A model generated the notes under the pieces. The model was not told the DNA's origin. It searched no databases and saw only the letters and a program-made list of their open reading frames with translations. This document shows positions 35,402-46,984 of a stretch of 64,000 bases of DNA, piece after piece (within the stretch, counting starts at the first letter, position 1; each line of letters begins with the position of its first letter). This DNA is from Atherix ibis (taxonomy: Eukaryota > Arthropoda > Insecta > Diptera > Athericidae). The stretch spans positions 67,825,088-67,889,087 of the forward strand of contig OY282610.1 in the NCBI GenBank assembly GCA_958298945.1, given 5' to 3'. A program made the translations under genes and the position numbers.

Positions 35402-36757
35402 CGAGGTATGTTCAAAAAGTATCGCGAATTTTGCATTTCCGCGGGTTACGTATATTCGATTTTGATTTTTTTGTGGCATTGAGTTGGTACTAATGTCTCT
35501 CACTTATGCCGACAAGTTCGGCTATTTTGAATGTTCAGTTAATTTTTGACAGCTGCTTTGCTTGCACGTGTTTTGGCTCGTCGTCGATTTTTGCCCATTC
35601 CAAAAAATGGATCAAAGAATCTGTTTAGGGAACAAGAAAAAGCCACAGGGGGGCCAGATTTGGGGAATACGGTGGCTACGGCATTATTAGAGTGTTGTTT
35701 TTGGCCAAAAATTCACGCACAAGCAACGATGCGTGAGCAGAGGCGTTATCATGCTGCAAATACCAATTTATTTTCTTCCACAAATCCGGGCGTTTCTGGC
35801 GGATTGCTTCGCGCACCTTGCGCATAACTTGCAGGTAATATTCCTTATTGACCGTTCTACCATGTGGCAAGAACTCATTGTAATATGCATGCGAAATAAT
35901 AAATAACACATTTATTTATTATTTAATTATTAGATTTATTCAATGCTTATTAATATTACGTGTTACTTTGTACATTTGATGGCCATGTTATTTTTTTGAT
36001 GACATCGCTTTAATGTCACATTACACTCATGATGCACCACGCCCCTGCAATCGAAGAAAACTGTTAAAGAAAATAAAAAAGTTATGAACATCTGGAACAA
36101 ATTTGGGTCGTCGCGGACAGAGTCCAACAGCTATGTTAATGCGATGCTGTTTTTGGTCGAAAATGGGAAAAAATCGAAGACGAGTCAAAACACGTGCAAG
36201 CAAAGCAGCTGTAAAAAATTAACTGAACATTCAAAATGGCCGAACTTGTCGGCATAAGTGAGAGACATTAGTACCAACATAACGCCACCAACATAATCCA
36301 ACATAAGCATGATAACGCCCCTGCTCAGGCATCGTTGCTTGTGCGCGAATTTTTAGCCAAAAACAACACACTAATAATGCCGCAGCCACCGCTGGCCCCA
36401 TGTGACTTTTTCTTGTTCCCGAAACAGATTCTTTGATCTTCTTTAATCCCGAAACAGATTCTTTTTTTTTTGCCAAAAACAACACACTAATAATGCCCAG
36501 ATCTGGTCCCATGTGACTTTTTCTTGTTCCCGAAACAGATTCTTTGATCCACTTCTTGGAATGGGCAAAAATCGAAGACGAGTCAAAACACGTGCAAACA
36601 AAGCAGCTGTCAAAAATTAACTGAACATTCAAAATGGCCGAACTTGTCGGCATAAGTGAGAGACATTAGTACCAACGTAACGCTACAAAAAATCGAAAAT
36701 CGAATGTACGTAACCCGCGGAAATTCAAAATTCGCGATACTTTTTGAACAGACCTCG
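35402..36757. mobile_element. Fold-back mariner derivative with long inverted arms, TA target duplication
   Basis: The left end CGAGGTATGTTCAAAAAGTA (35402) and the right end (reverse complement at 36757) are inverted repeats flanked by TA (35400-35401 and 36758-36759), as expected for mariner insertion. The inverted similarity extends about 230 bp from each end. Both arms carry the C-terminal half of the same mariner transposase in opposite directions: minus strand 35909-35676 (GRTVNKEYYLQVMRKVREAI, WYLQHDNASAHASLLVREFL) and plus strand near 36328-36420 (DNAPAQASLLVREFLAKNN, LAPCDFFLFPKQ). A partial direct repeat of the arm lies at 36470-36545, and arm-like sequence recurs at 36140-36280. 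The element is non-autonomous and inserted in the Jockey RT piece ending at 35399. Confidence 0.85.
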
Positions 36758-36932
36758 TACTTTGTCTTTTGGTGAAGGAAGTAAATATGAGTTTGCAGGA
36801 TGGTGGATGGAATGATAGGATTTTGATGATGATCTAAGATGGTAGTGTTAGGTTTTTATTGGCAGTTGGAATATTATGTTGGGTCTTATTGTTGGTTGGC
36901 GATATCTCAGAATGTTCGACATTCTCAGCCAC

Positions 36933-37145
36933 CTAAAAACATTGCTCCGACAGGTAGGATTGGATAACAAGGAAGTATGGGGTAAGAAGGATTCTCTTAA
37001 CGTTCCAGAGAAGCCCAGAACGCCATAATCGGTCGAAAGCTTGAGATAGGTCTTGAGAAATGTGGTTGGGCGGGTCTCTTATTAGTAGGAAATTTTTGGG
37101 AATTTCTATCACAGTATTGCGCTGATTTTTTGACAGTTTTAGCAA
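36933..37145 (-). pseudogene. Jockey-like RT fragment (minus strand)
   Basis: The 70-codon minus-strand frame contains ISQDLSQAFDRLWRSGLLWN and VKRILLTPYFLVIQSYLSEQ, matching the RT block DVSQAFDRVWHxGLLxKL...LxSYLxxR that precedes the catalytic motif in Jockey-type elements. It could be the upstream part of the same element whose C-terminus lies at 35076-35399 on the other side of the mariner insertion, though sequence between 36760 and 36930 is not recognisably RT. Confidence 0.75.
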
Positions 37146-38455
37146 TTTCTTCTAAACCTACTTCATTAATTCACAATATCCCAAAATATAAGAAATAGCT
37201 TGTAAAATCCAAGACCATTCCGATACGGAAAGTTGAGCATTACTTTCTAAACGCGGATCCTGTCTTAACAGACCAAAGTCCCTTGAAAAGTTATAATCTG
37301 ATTTTGTTCAAATTAAATAAAGAATGTTGGTCAATAAAAAAAAGCGACCATTTAAACAGGAAAATCCTACCGGAAGTCCATTAAAATCGGAAATATTGTA
37401 TCATTAAGAAGATATTATATTTCTGTCCGTAAAAGCCACGTCTGTTTCAAAATATAAGCACCCGTCAGAATCAAGATCATTCTGTAAAAATTTCAAAATT
37501 GAGGTCCAAAAAAGTCGAATCTAAGTAAAAAGATTTTATTTTGTTTGCTGGAATTCAAATCGATTCACTAAGTAGTGAGCGGGAAATTGACTATCGATCT
37601 AGTCGAACTGGAAAATTTGTTTGTGGAAATTTTAATGTATGTGTAGGCTCTTTGGAATCAATAATGCCTAACTATCGGCTTCTTAGGGCAGAAAGGAATA
37701 AGTTTAATATTCGTCCATTCAAACAGACTTTGTCTGAATGGTGTAGTGAATGTTAGCCAGTCCCTAGGAAGCAAAGACCGTCAAAAGTTTAGAAAAAAAA
37801 TACAAATATCAGCTCCTACAGACTCGGTACATCTTCTAAGCATAAAATTCAGTGTTGACGTCTTCCTTGAACTTGACTCAGCGTTCGACGTCTTAGGTGG
37901 GATCTTTAGAAACCAAACCCTTAGAAAAGAAGGCGTATTGTTATAAGAAATACGAAAAAACCAATAATATGCAAATTTTATGCATTTCTTGTGTTTTGTT
38001 TTGTTTAACATAATAAATAGTAATTAAATCGTTAGTAATTAATTGATTTTATGATTGAGCAATATAATAAAAATAGTTCAAATAATTAAAATATAAATAA
38101 AAATTGAAAAACTAATAATCGCGTGCACGTACAAGCATTACGAACCCATTATGGGTCGTTGGCAGAATTGTTCTTTTAATTTCTTTTCTACTTTTTGCTC
38201 CTGTTTAATATTCTTGTTTTTTGTTTATTTTTTGGCTAATAAATTACGATTTAAATTTTATGATTTTTGACCGTGTTCACGATTATCGTGACATACTCGT
38301 TCCGTTAATAAGCCCACATTTACCATTTCACCATCAATGCAATGACTTAAATAAGGTTGAGCTGTAGTAGAGCCTTATTCCAATTTTTGAAACGTACACT
38401 TAAGAATCAAAATCATCCATACTTAATTAATAATAATTAAGTACAAGTGAAAAAA
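37146..38455. other. Intergenic DNA, unrecognised short frames
   Basis: Plus-strand frames at 37541-37756 (GKFVCGNFNVCVGSLESIM) and 37746-37946 are somewhat less AT-rich than their surroundings. The first faintly recalls a retroelement endonuclease (GDFN-type motif), but the match is too weak to call. Nothing else is supported. Confidence 0.35.
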
Positions 38456-38460
38456 AAACA

Positions 38461-38466
38461 TATAAA
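38461..38466 (+). promoter_or_regulatory. Candidate TATA box for the secreted-peptide gene
   Basis: TATAAA (within ACATATAAAGAGG) lies 34 bp before the ATG at 38500. If used at the usual spacing it would give a 5' leader of only about 5-10 nt, so a more distal TSS remains possible. Confidence 0.35.
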
Positions 38467-38499
38467 GAGGAAATAATCGACAAATAAGTTGCGAAAAAA

Positions 38500-38971
38500 A
38501 TGAAATTTTTAATAATAGTTTTCGTGGTCGTTGCAGTTTTAGGTAACAAATTTTAAAGAAGAAAAACCGAAAATTTATAAAAGTTTTTACGAGAAGCAAA
38601 TAAATTATGAACTGAAAGATTTTTTTTCTTTTTGTTAAATAATCAATTTCGAAATATTTGTAATTTTTTTATTTTCATTTTCTTTTCAATACACATGTAT
38701 GTTTGTATGCGTATGAAAAAAAACAGTTTCCACAAATACAGCACATGATGAAGAGCCTATCAGTTACTCTGAACTGACCATATTGAATCCTGTGACCAGA
38801 GCTTCACTGCCAACCATATTCAAAACGCTCAAGGATATCGTCGGGAAGCTGCTACAAAAACTGGGAAATGTTCTCATCGAATTTGGTCAATTGTTTGTTG
38901 AAGGCGGCCTACTAAAACCAGTCCTTATTTTGACATCAAAATTTATCAATACTATTTTGAAAGAGAAATGA
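38500..38971 (+). CDS. Small secreted helix-rich peptide precursor, 95 aa, two exons
   Basis: Exon 1 is 38500-38542 and exon 2 is 38727-38971. The donor GTAACA follows GTTTTAG, the acceptor is AAACAG, and the 184 bp intron is phase 1. The joined product begins MKFLIIVFVVVAVLVSTNTA, a textbook signal peptide (basic n-region, hydrophobic core, small residues before a likely cut at A-H). An acidic stretch HDEEPISYSELT follows, then alternating hydrophobic and Lys residues: PTIFKTLKDIVGKLLQKLGN, VLIEFGQLFVEGG and LLKPVLILTSKFINTILKEK. These would form amphipathic helices. There are no cysteines in the mature part. I recognise no family. Short secreted helical proteins of this kind in insects include antimicrobial, salivary and seminal peptides, but that is only analogy. 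It has no paralogue in the window. Confidence 0.72.
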
Positions 38972-39330
38972 GAGAAAGTTATCTATTTTATAGTTTGTTT
39001 TTTTAAATCAAAAAAAAAAAATTAAGTAAAAACTTGTAAAACGCAAACAAAACATTTTTAAATAAAATAAATAAGTAATTGAGTACAAAACTAAATAGAA
39101 GTTTATAATAACAGCAGAAAATAATAATAATAATATTTCTTTAAAAGCAAGACCAAAACGCACATAGTATAAAAAATTTAAACGAAACCGAAATGAAAAA
39201 AAAAAACCAAGTAAAAAAAAGAATTTAAAAAAAAAAAGTTCGGAACAATCTTTTGAAAAAATAACGCAACAATTAGTTTAAAAGGGAAAAGTGAACAAAT
39301 TATTCTAAAGCAAACATTTTATCCGCCGGA
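38972..39330. other. A-rich 3' flank of the peptide gene
   Basis: A-rich DNA with AATAAA words near 39060-39070 that may serve as poly(A) signals for the peptide gene. No other feature was seen. Confidence 0.5.
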
Positions 39331-40320
39331 TTAACAAGAGAATCAAGATAAAAAATCGTTTTTGTGGGAGTTCAATCAAAATTCTGAGTTGGAAAGCTTC
39401 TTTTTGGAAGTTCAAATAATTATTCTGGGACGGCAAACCTTCCTTTCGTGGAATCAATAAAAGTCCCGGACGGAAAAGATTCTTTTTCGAAGTTCAAATA
39501 ATTATTCTGGGACGGCAAACCTTCCTTTCGTGGAATCGATCAAAGTTCCGGCCTGAAAAACTTCTTTTTCGAAGTTCAAATAATTATTCTGAGACGGCAA
39601 ACCTTCCTTTTGTGGGATCAATAAAAGTCTCGGGCTGAAAAACTTCATTTTCGAAATCCAAATAATAATTCTGGGACGGCAAACCTTCCTTTCGTGGGAT
39701 CAATAAAAGTCCCGGGCTGAAAAACTTCATTTTCGAAATCAAGATAGCAAACTTTTTTTTGCGCGTACTCAATAAAAATTGGGGTTTTGAAATCCTTTTT
39801 TACGCAACCCAAATAATATAATTCTGTACTAGCAAACCTTTATAGAAGATCAATAAAAATATTGGATTGAAAAAAAATGTTCCACTGCTAAATATTAGTC
39901 CTGGAATAGCAAACGTTTTTTGCGTCAGCTCAATAGAAATACTCTGCTGCTGGGTTAATAAGTACCTTGAGATAACAAAACTCAATGAAACAATAACAAT
40001 TCCGGGATGTAAAAGCTTTTTTCCACGGGCTTGATTAAACCGAGAATGACAAATTTCATCCTAAAATCGAAAAATAAAAAATCCAAAATGGGCACCATTT
40101 TCAATCGAGCTCAATAAAAATTCTGGGTTCGAAAATCTTCGTTTCGCGGTGCCATACACATATGGTATAATGATTATTCAACTTAATATAAATCCTAGAT
40201 TTGCAGTTGTTTTCTTTCTGTATGGCAAATATTAGTTCTGGAATGCCAAGTCTTCGCGAGTCAGCTATTGCAAATAGGTGACCAAAATTCAGAAATTGTG
40301 AAATTTCAAAAAAATTCATG
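39330..40320. repeat. Minisatellite, ~80 bp degenerate units
   Basis: Phrases such as GGCAAACCTTCCTTTCGTGG, AATCAATAAAAGTCCCGG and TTCAAATAATTATTCTGGGA recur with a period near 80-85 bp. Units near 39420-39740 are the most alike, while flanking units are diverged (to about 40310). The short minus-strand ORFs here are by-products of the repeat. Confidence 0.8.
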
Positions 40321-40339
40321 CCAAAACATAAAGGGGATA

Positions 40340-40545
40340 ATCGAGAGTGTTAAGTTCTAGAGAAGAGAAGAAAAAAATAACAAAGAAAAAATAATTGAAA
40401 GAAAAAAGAAATTATAAAACAATTCAAAGAAAAAAACAGAAAAAATTCAAAGGGCAAGAAAAAAATTAAAAGAATTGAAGAGTCCCAAAGGAAACCAAAA
40501 AAAAAAAAAAAAAATACAAGAAAAAAAGAGAAGAAAAGAAAATAA
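40340..40545 (+). repeat. Purine-only-like A/G-rich tract
   Basis: About 200 bp almost free of C and T on the plus strand, with runs of A broken by G (AAGAAAAAAGAAATT and the like). A less AT-rich stretch of about 90 bp (40546-40640, GAAGCCGACCGACGACCTGG) of unknown nature follows. Confidence 0.6.
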
Positions 40546-40640
40546 TGGGTGAAGCCGACCGACGACCTGGTCTCAGATGAAAATGCTCTCCTTAGCCTAC
40601 ACCAACCGCCTTAGCATGGCACTCCGCGACCAAAATATAT

Positions 40641-41999
40641 CTGAAGTGCCCCTTTTGTTAATTCGATAATGATCTCCTCTAAAGCTTATTAGAAGACAAC
40701 TGAGCACCTGTGTGAAAAGGAACCTGGAATAAAAATGTCCATTATTTAGCAATTCATTATAACAATTTTAATTCTACTTATTTGCTTGTTTTACATATTA
40801 AAAAAAAAGAAAAAAAACTACAATCAATGACTTATAAATTATAATTATTTAGCATTACTCGTATTTCAATTAAATTTTTTACTTTTGGTTTTTTTTTAAA
40901 TTTAAAATTTCTTATCAGTTAAGTATTTTATTTTCAATATAATTAAATTGAATATGAATTCGATAAGTTTTTGTGTGTTTAGTTGCAGATAAAATTTCAA
41001 TAAATTTTCCCAAACTTTTTGAACACCCATTTGCAAAGTAACAGAAACGGCGTAAATCCGTTGGGGCTAATTTTAAACTTCAAAATGCAATTGAAGCGGT
41101 TCGTTTAAAACTATTTTCATATGTGATGTCGTTTATGCGTAAACAAATAGATTCTTTCAATATTGCAAATTTTAAAATATTTATTTAATTATTATATATT
41201 TTCATTTTATTTATTTTACTATATATTATTTATTAAAACATAATTATAAAGTGGAACAGCATATAAAAATATAAATTGTAAGTTAGTCAACAAAAACAAT
41301 TATGTGCACACAAAAAAAAATTCATTCCAAAAATGCAAAGTCTTCATAAAAGTATGTAAGCGTTACGATTTCTCACCGCTTTTGTCATACTTTAGACAGA
41401 ATCCAGGTATTCTTTAAAATAAGCGATGACGTAATTATTTTTGGTACTAACACTTTTGGTACATTTCTTGTCAAATCTCGATCAAGTATTCGGATTTCAA
41501 AAAAAAAAACGCATTATTTTTTTTTTCAAAATGGTCGCTTTTTTATTTTACTATAAAAATTTCATTTAAAAATTCCTCCGTTCATACAGGACTGAATTTT
41601 TAACAGTCCCGCATTTTCCTGTATCCGAGAGTAACAACTACTAACTATGGAGTAGAAACAGAATTTCGAGCACAAGTATTAACGACAACTACAATTACTG
41701 CCGAAAATAACCGAATTTCGCCCGAAGCAACCAGTAAAGAAACGTCATTAAATTAGTTGATTATTTCTATTCTTAAGTTCACTGAACCTCACATATGTAT
41801 TTAGCTTCCCTTTCGTTTCAATTTCAACAATCCTGCCACATAAGGATACAAAGATATTACTGCCACATAAGACAAAATTCAAATAAGATCTTATTCGGCG
41901 ATAAAACAATCGGAAGTTGCCGTTCGGCGTCGGAATTTTGTACAATTCCTTAAGATTGTGAATGTTGTAAAATTTTAACTGCCGTCAGAATTGTGTTTC
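40641..41999. other. AT-rich intergenic DNA, nothing recognised
   Basis: Low-complexity AT-rich DNA. Short frames such as minus-strand 41945-41748 show no recognisable motif. Confidence 0.5.
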
Positions 42000-42014
42000 T
42001 CTATTTTATAGCTG

Positions 42015-42180
42015 ACTCACACTCGGTAGGTGGCGGGTTCGATTCCCGCTGCCGCCATCTCGGCATTGGTGCCGGGGTGAAAGGCCTGACTACAAGCCTT
42101 ATAATATGTAGTCCGTATGGTCCCCCAACGTCACTGGAGGTTGCTTCGCTGGTCTGATAAGCCGCAAGCTATAAAAACCA
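42015..42180 (+). mobile_element. tRNA-related (SINE-like) sequence with B box
   Basis: GCGGGTTCGATTCCCGC (42033-42049) is a perfect T-arm: 5 bp stem, TTCGATT loop and the pol III B box GGTTCGATTCC at 42036-42046. GCCGCCA follows. There is no matching 5' acceptor strand or D arm upstream, so this is not a complete tRNA gene. The locally high GC continues through 42060-42180 (GCCGGGGTGAAAGGCCTGAC), as in the tRNA-unrelated body of a SINE. A 5'-truncated SINE is the simplest reading. I do not recognise the family. Confidence 0.55.
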
Positions 42181-42204
42181 CCTTATCAAGAAACAGCACA
42201 AGAA

Positions 42205-42400
42205 GAATCAACCGGACCGTACCTCAGACAAGAACTCATTTGGCTTTCATCGTACTCAGGGCAAAAACCGTACCTCAGGCGAAAACCCAAGACCGTACCG
42301 CAGGCAAAAACCCAAAGGCAGAAGCAGATGAAAGAGAGTTCACGGAAGCATCCGGACCGTACCTCAAGACCGTACCTCAGGCAGGAACCCAGGGCAGAGG
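42205..42400 (+). repeat. Short imperfect repeat with GACCGTACCTCAGGC words
   Basis: The word GACCGTACC(T/G)CAGGC or a close variant followed by (A/G)A(A/G)AACCCA occurs about six times (near 42216, 42269, 42291, 42355, 42368). It lies inside a GC-richer 160-codon plus frame (42117-42599) that has no domain and is low in credibility as a gene. It probably belongs to the same mobile sequence as the upstream B-box region. Confidence 0.55.
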
Positions 42401-42599
42401 CAGACGGAGGAGAGTTAACGGAGTTTTCTGGTGCCGCTATGTGCTCCATAGGAGCGACTGTGTTCTCATGACTAAACATTTAACGCATGTATGTGTTAAA
42501 AAAAAATTGTACAAAAAATGTAGAAAAATGAAAACCTGTCAAATAAATAATAATAAAAAAAAAATTAATTTTATAGCTGAACATACTTTACACTGTTAA

Positions 42600-44253
42600 A
42601 TAGTATTTTTTGAATCTTTAGATAATGAGCCATCAATTAGCCGGAAATTAGGTCTTGATCAGGAAGGCGACGGCAAGGGGGATCAATACTCAAAAAAGAC
42701 GAACATTCGATATTTAAAACCCAACTCTGGGACCATTTTTGAACTGTAGTCCTTGAAATTTTTACTATTTCTTTTCCTATAAAAGTAGAAAATTCCAGAC
42801 TGTCCGGCAGTAATCGAGCATCAATACTATCCGCAGAAACGTACGCAATGTGTCACTGGAATTTCCGAGCATGATTAATTCTATTCTTTATTGTTATTAA
42901 AATTATTACTTATGTATTGATTTTTTTTTCTCTTCTATTTATTATTATTATCATTTTTTTGTTGTTTTTTTTTGTTTTTTTTTTTGCTTCCAATAAAATT
43001 CGTTCGTTCGCTTCAATTAAATCAATTGACAAATTGACTTTGATTGGATTTCGTTTATTTTTTAATTTTGCTAAATTGTTTCCGAACTCGTAATTGATTT
43101 TAGTAGAAAAAACGAACCTACTACAGTCAGTCACCCACATCATTATTACTACTACTACCTACGTACATAATCAGCCCCCACAGAGAGTATTTGCTTTAAA
43201 GAAAAAAGCTGCCATTTGGGGGAAAACTTTTTTTTAAGTTTTAATTTTTTTTTTTGGGTGTTTCATAATTTTTAAAATATTTTTTAAAATTTCTTTAAAT
43301 TAAATAATTAAAAAAATTACCAAAAAAATTCTATCCATTTTAATAATATCAATATTGAACGATTGACAAATTTTATTCTGTATCGCGCCACGACCATGAG
43401 GCTATTTGACGAGTTCATGTTGCGTGTGGGTTGGGGAATCGCCGCAAGCTTACCAATTAGAACTGGGCGATAGAAATTAGAGGTGGTTAAGAGTTCGTGG
43501 AGCATATTTGATTATATATGAAAATTAAAGAGAGGAGTTGTTGTGTCGATGGAAAGATTTCTCTATTCAAAAAGAAAGTATGCGTTAAGAGACATTCATT
43601 TCAAATATAGGTTCAACTTATGGGTTGAACGTCACAGGAATGGCATAAAAAGTACCCTTTGATCATGTTAGCAAGCGCCGCAGGTTCGGGATTTTTGTGG
43701 GAACAATTCAGCCCACTGTTCTCTATAGAAATGAAAGCTTCTAATTGGTAGAAGCTGGAATAGACTTACTAACTGCTCATCAGCTTAGTACTCGTATGTG
43801 TACAACATTTCCCGCTTCCTTGTTCGGATACAGTAGCGGAGGAAAATCTTTCTTGACCTTGTTTTTGATCAAGCGCTTTGGCAGGCCTAAATTATCCCCA
43901 ATTTTCCCGCCCATCTATGAAACCTGAAAGGGGCTTCACGTTTGAGTATGCCACCTTGACTTCCACTCAAATGGGCACGTGGTTACTTCCCTATAGGAAA
44001 TAATACATCTTTCATCCGTGATAGAAAAGAGGTTAGGTCAAGTATAGCAGATGTACCCTTGTTGAGTTTAGCAATTCTTCGAAGATTCGCAAAAGAAAAA
44101 CTTTTGGGATCGATATTAAATTATTTTTTACATTAAAAAAAAAAGGTTTAATATTTAAAACTAAAAAATGCTTCACACAAAAATTAACGGATAGAAATAT
44201 TTACACATAAAAATACGCGGGTCGACTAAGCTGCTTCTTAAATAGGGACACCA
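42600..44253. other. Intergenic DNA without recognised genes
   Basis: Contains homopolymer T runs (42930-42990, 43230-43320). Nothing is assigned. The slightly GC-richer part at 43600-44060 was read in all frames without a recognisable motif. Confidence 0.45.
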
Positions 44254-44828
44254 GCCATTTTGAATGTTCAGTTAATTTTTGACATCTGCTTTGCTTGCAC
44301 GTGTTTTGGCTCGTCGTCGATTTTTGCCCATTCCAAAAAATGGATCAAAGAATCTGTTTCGGGAACAAGAAAAAGTCACAGGGGGGCCAGATCTGGGAAA
44401 TACGGTGGCTGCGGCATTATTAGTTTTGGGCCAAAAATTCGTGCACAAGCAACGATGCGTGAGCAGGCGCGTTATCATGCTGGAAAAGCCAATTTTTGTT
44501 CTTCCGCAAAACCGGGCGTTTCTGGTGGATTGCTTCGCTCAACTTGTGTATAATTTGTAGGTAATATTCCTTATTGACCGTTCTATCCTGTGGCAAGAAC
44601 TCATGATGCACCGCGCCCCTGCACTCGAAGAAAACTGTAAGCAAAACCTGCACTCGAAGAAAACTGTAACAAAGTAGCTGTCAAAAATTAACTGAATATT
44701 CAAAATGGCCGAACTTGTCGGCATAAGTGAGAGACATGAGTACCAACATAACGTCACAAAAAATTGAAAATCGAATATACGTAACCCGCGGAAATTCAAA
44801 ATTCGCAATACTTTTTGAACAGACCTCG
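44254..44828 (-). mobile_element. Mariner derivative, right end intact, related to 35402-36757
   Basis: The right terminus (reverse complement CGAGGTCTGTTCAAAAAGTA) ends at 44828 next to a TA. The left side starts inside the arm (TTTTGAATGTTCAGTTAATT at 44257), so the left terminal repeat is missing. Minus-strand transposase piece at 44653-44420: HEFLPQDRTVNKEYYLQIIH, QKRPVLRKNKNWLFQHDNAP and AHASLLVHEFLAQN, with the catalytic Asp of HDNAPAH kept. Frames are broken elsewhere. It abuts the RT piece beginning at 44831, whose ORF is interrupted exactly at the mariner end. Confidence 0.82.
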
Positions 44829-44830
44829 TA

Positions 44831-45130
44831 TATTGAATACAGCAATGGACCAAATACCGAGCCTTGTGGAACTCCTTTACCTATTAAAAAGAATTCGAAA
44901 GTCGTGCTCTGAAATCTAACGCAAGATGATCTATCCTGAAGAAATGAGTACAGCATCAGTGTAATATGTGGATGGAAATCAAGTTTACATAGTTTTTGTA
45001 CTAGTCCCTTATGCCAAACTGTGTGAAAGGCTTTGGTTATATCTAGGAGACTAGCAACTGTTGACTGTTTACAGTTTAGTAGAAAAAGTTCTACTTCGAA
45101 TTTATTTTCATTACAAAATTCATTTACCAA
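44831..45130 (-). pseudogene. Non-LTR RT fragment interrupted by mariner (minus strand)
   Basis: The minus strand encodes VASLLDITKAFHTVWHKGLV, QKLCKLDFHPHITLMLYSFL and KGVPQGSVFGPLLYSIY over about 100 codons. These are RT blocks 3-4 (DxxKAFDxVWHxGL; SFLxDRxxxV; GVPQGSxxGPLLYxIY). The frame is open up to the mariner junction at 44830. Downstream RT blocks are not found on the other side of the mariner. Confidence 0.85.
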
Positions 45131-46980
45131 AAAGGGAAGAAGTAATATAGGTCGATGTTGTTGGATGGCTGCGCTCTACCTCAAGTTTTTTTAATATTAA
45201 AAATTATGCCTATTTTCCAGGCTTTAGGACAGTAGAAATTGTTAATGCAGTGATGCCAAACTGCCTAAGATGTCTTGGGTGCTTAAAAATTTTACTCAAA
45301 ATGACCATTTGGGAGAAGAACTTTCACCAAAAAATTCTGCGGATAAAAAATTGTTATAAAAAAAAATTGGTAAAAAACTAAAATTTTTTTTTTTTGCATA
45401 AGATAAATTATTGGATAAAAAATGTTAAATTATTTTTGTTCTTTTGGGCATAAATATATTTTTATTATGATTCCTCAAAATGCATTTCTTTGAATTTTAT
45501 TTTTTATTATATCGAATCCTTTGCTTTTTTAGTTAAGAAGAAAGATTCACGGGCAAATGAAATTTACTTCGTGCAAAAATGTACGCCAAGTAATATTTTT
45601 TGCTAATTAGGTATCTTCATTCTTCGAAGAAGAAAAAAATTTTATTAGCAGAATTATTGAAATTGTTTTAAAAATATGATTTCTGTTCAATGCATCGGAA
45701 ATAAGAGATTATTTCTCTGAAAGTTCAAAATATCCCATAAAATCGACAATAATTCATTTGAGAAAGAAACGACAAAATTTTAAGCAACTACTCAGATTTG
45801 CGACCTTACAATTCAAGGTCATAACAAAAAAAAACCTTATCCAACTTTAAAGACATAATAACTTTAAAGACCTAATAACATTTTTAAGGAAAAAAACCAA
45901 AAACAAAAAACTTGCAAAATTAACATGAAAATAGGTTTTTCTCTGTTAAGATTTTGGACCCCAGTTCCGTGCCTGCGTCAAAACGAACTGTTAACCATAA
46001 ATTTGGTGTACATTTTAGAATTTTTCTAATCAGAAATTTTCCTATTTCCGTCGCGCCAAGACCAATAAGACGGAAAAGACAAAAAAACGTGTTTTACGAT
46101 GAAAATGGCGACCTTATTGGCCTCTGGTATGGCACCATACCAACTATGCCATTGTTGGCTTATCATTTTTTCTGAGGTCAAAGATGAACGCCATGAAATA
46201 TAATCGAAACTATTCGTATTTTCAAGTGAAATTTCAGTTTCGGATCAATGTGCTCCCATCATACGCACTCTATTTGGCCTTATCGTCGGCAATGTAAAAT
46301 GTTTTTCTCAATCTTCTTACTTTCTTATGATAGAAAGAACTACGAGCAATTATACCGACCCATGGATGAGTTCATAACTAAAAATTATCACCCATCTTGG
46401 TGAATATTCTCACTGGTTTTTGTCGTTTAATTTTCAAATTGTTAATTGATCCACTTTGAAATGAATTACTGTTGGGGTGGCTAATTGGAAAGTAACTTTG
46501 CTTCCAGTACGAAAGCATTCCGAACGGAAATATTCTCAATTGGACAGTTTTCGCGGTTGTCTTATTGGTTTTCAAAATTTCTGTAAATTAAATGTATCAA
46601 GTGAGGTTTTCTGGATGATTGAATTCCTTCCATTATTAAATAGTTTTTTGTAGATCTACCCTGAAAAATATTTTTAATGTTCTTTTTGACTATGTGTACT
46701 CGCCAAACGAGTATATAGTAATTTAAAAATGATTTTTTAAAAAATATGTTTGACGTTTCAATTTGTAATTTAAACAATAATAAGACTTGCTTCCTTCTCA
46801 AAATGTTCATTTGCGATTGAAAACTTTTCGTATGAAAATTATTCAAGTAGAAAAATGGAAAAGAACAACATTTTTTGTATAAAGTCTGCTTTATAATCGC
46901 AAAATAACAAACGGAAGATTGCGCATTTGCATAAGAGTGTGAAGGTTTTAAAATTTTGACAGATCCGAGTTAAAAAATTG
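45131..46980. other. Intergenic DNA with one dispersed repeat copy
   Basis: 45260-45370 (AGATGTCTT...CTTAAAAAT...ACTCAAAATGACCATT, then TGCGGATAAAAAATTG) matches 54080-54190 and more weakly 53790-53850, so it is a dispersed repeat. Frames at 45954-46175, 46378-46575 and 46562-46846 have no recognisable motif. Confidence 0.45.
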
Positions 46981-46984
46981 TGAG

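Noticed and set aside
37541..37756. Retroelement endonuclease domain (CGNFNVCVGS)
   Set aside because: Only a faint GDFN-like motif; the expected later catalytic motifs (SDH-type) were not found nearby.
42015..42055. Complete tRNA gene
   Set aside because: T-arm and B box are perfect but no 5' acceptor strand, D arm or A box can be paired upstream.
42117..42599. 160-codon plus-strand ORF as a gene
   Set aside because: No domain; it overlaps a tRNA-like element and a short tandem repeat, and its composition is explained by the GC-richer repeat.
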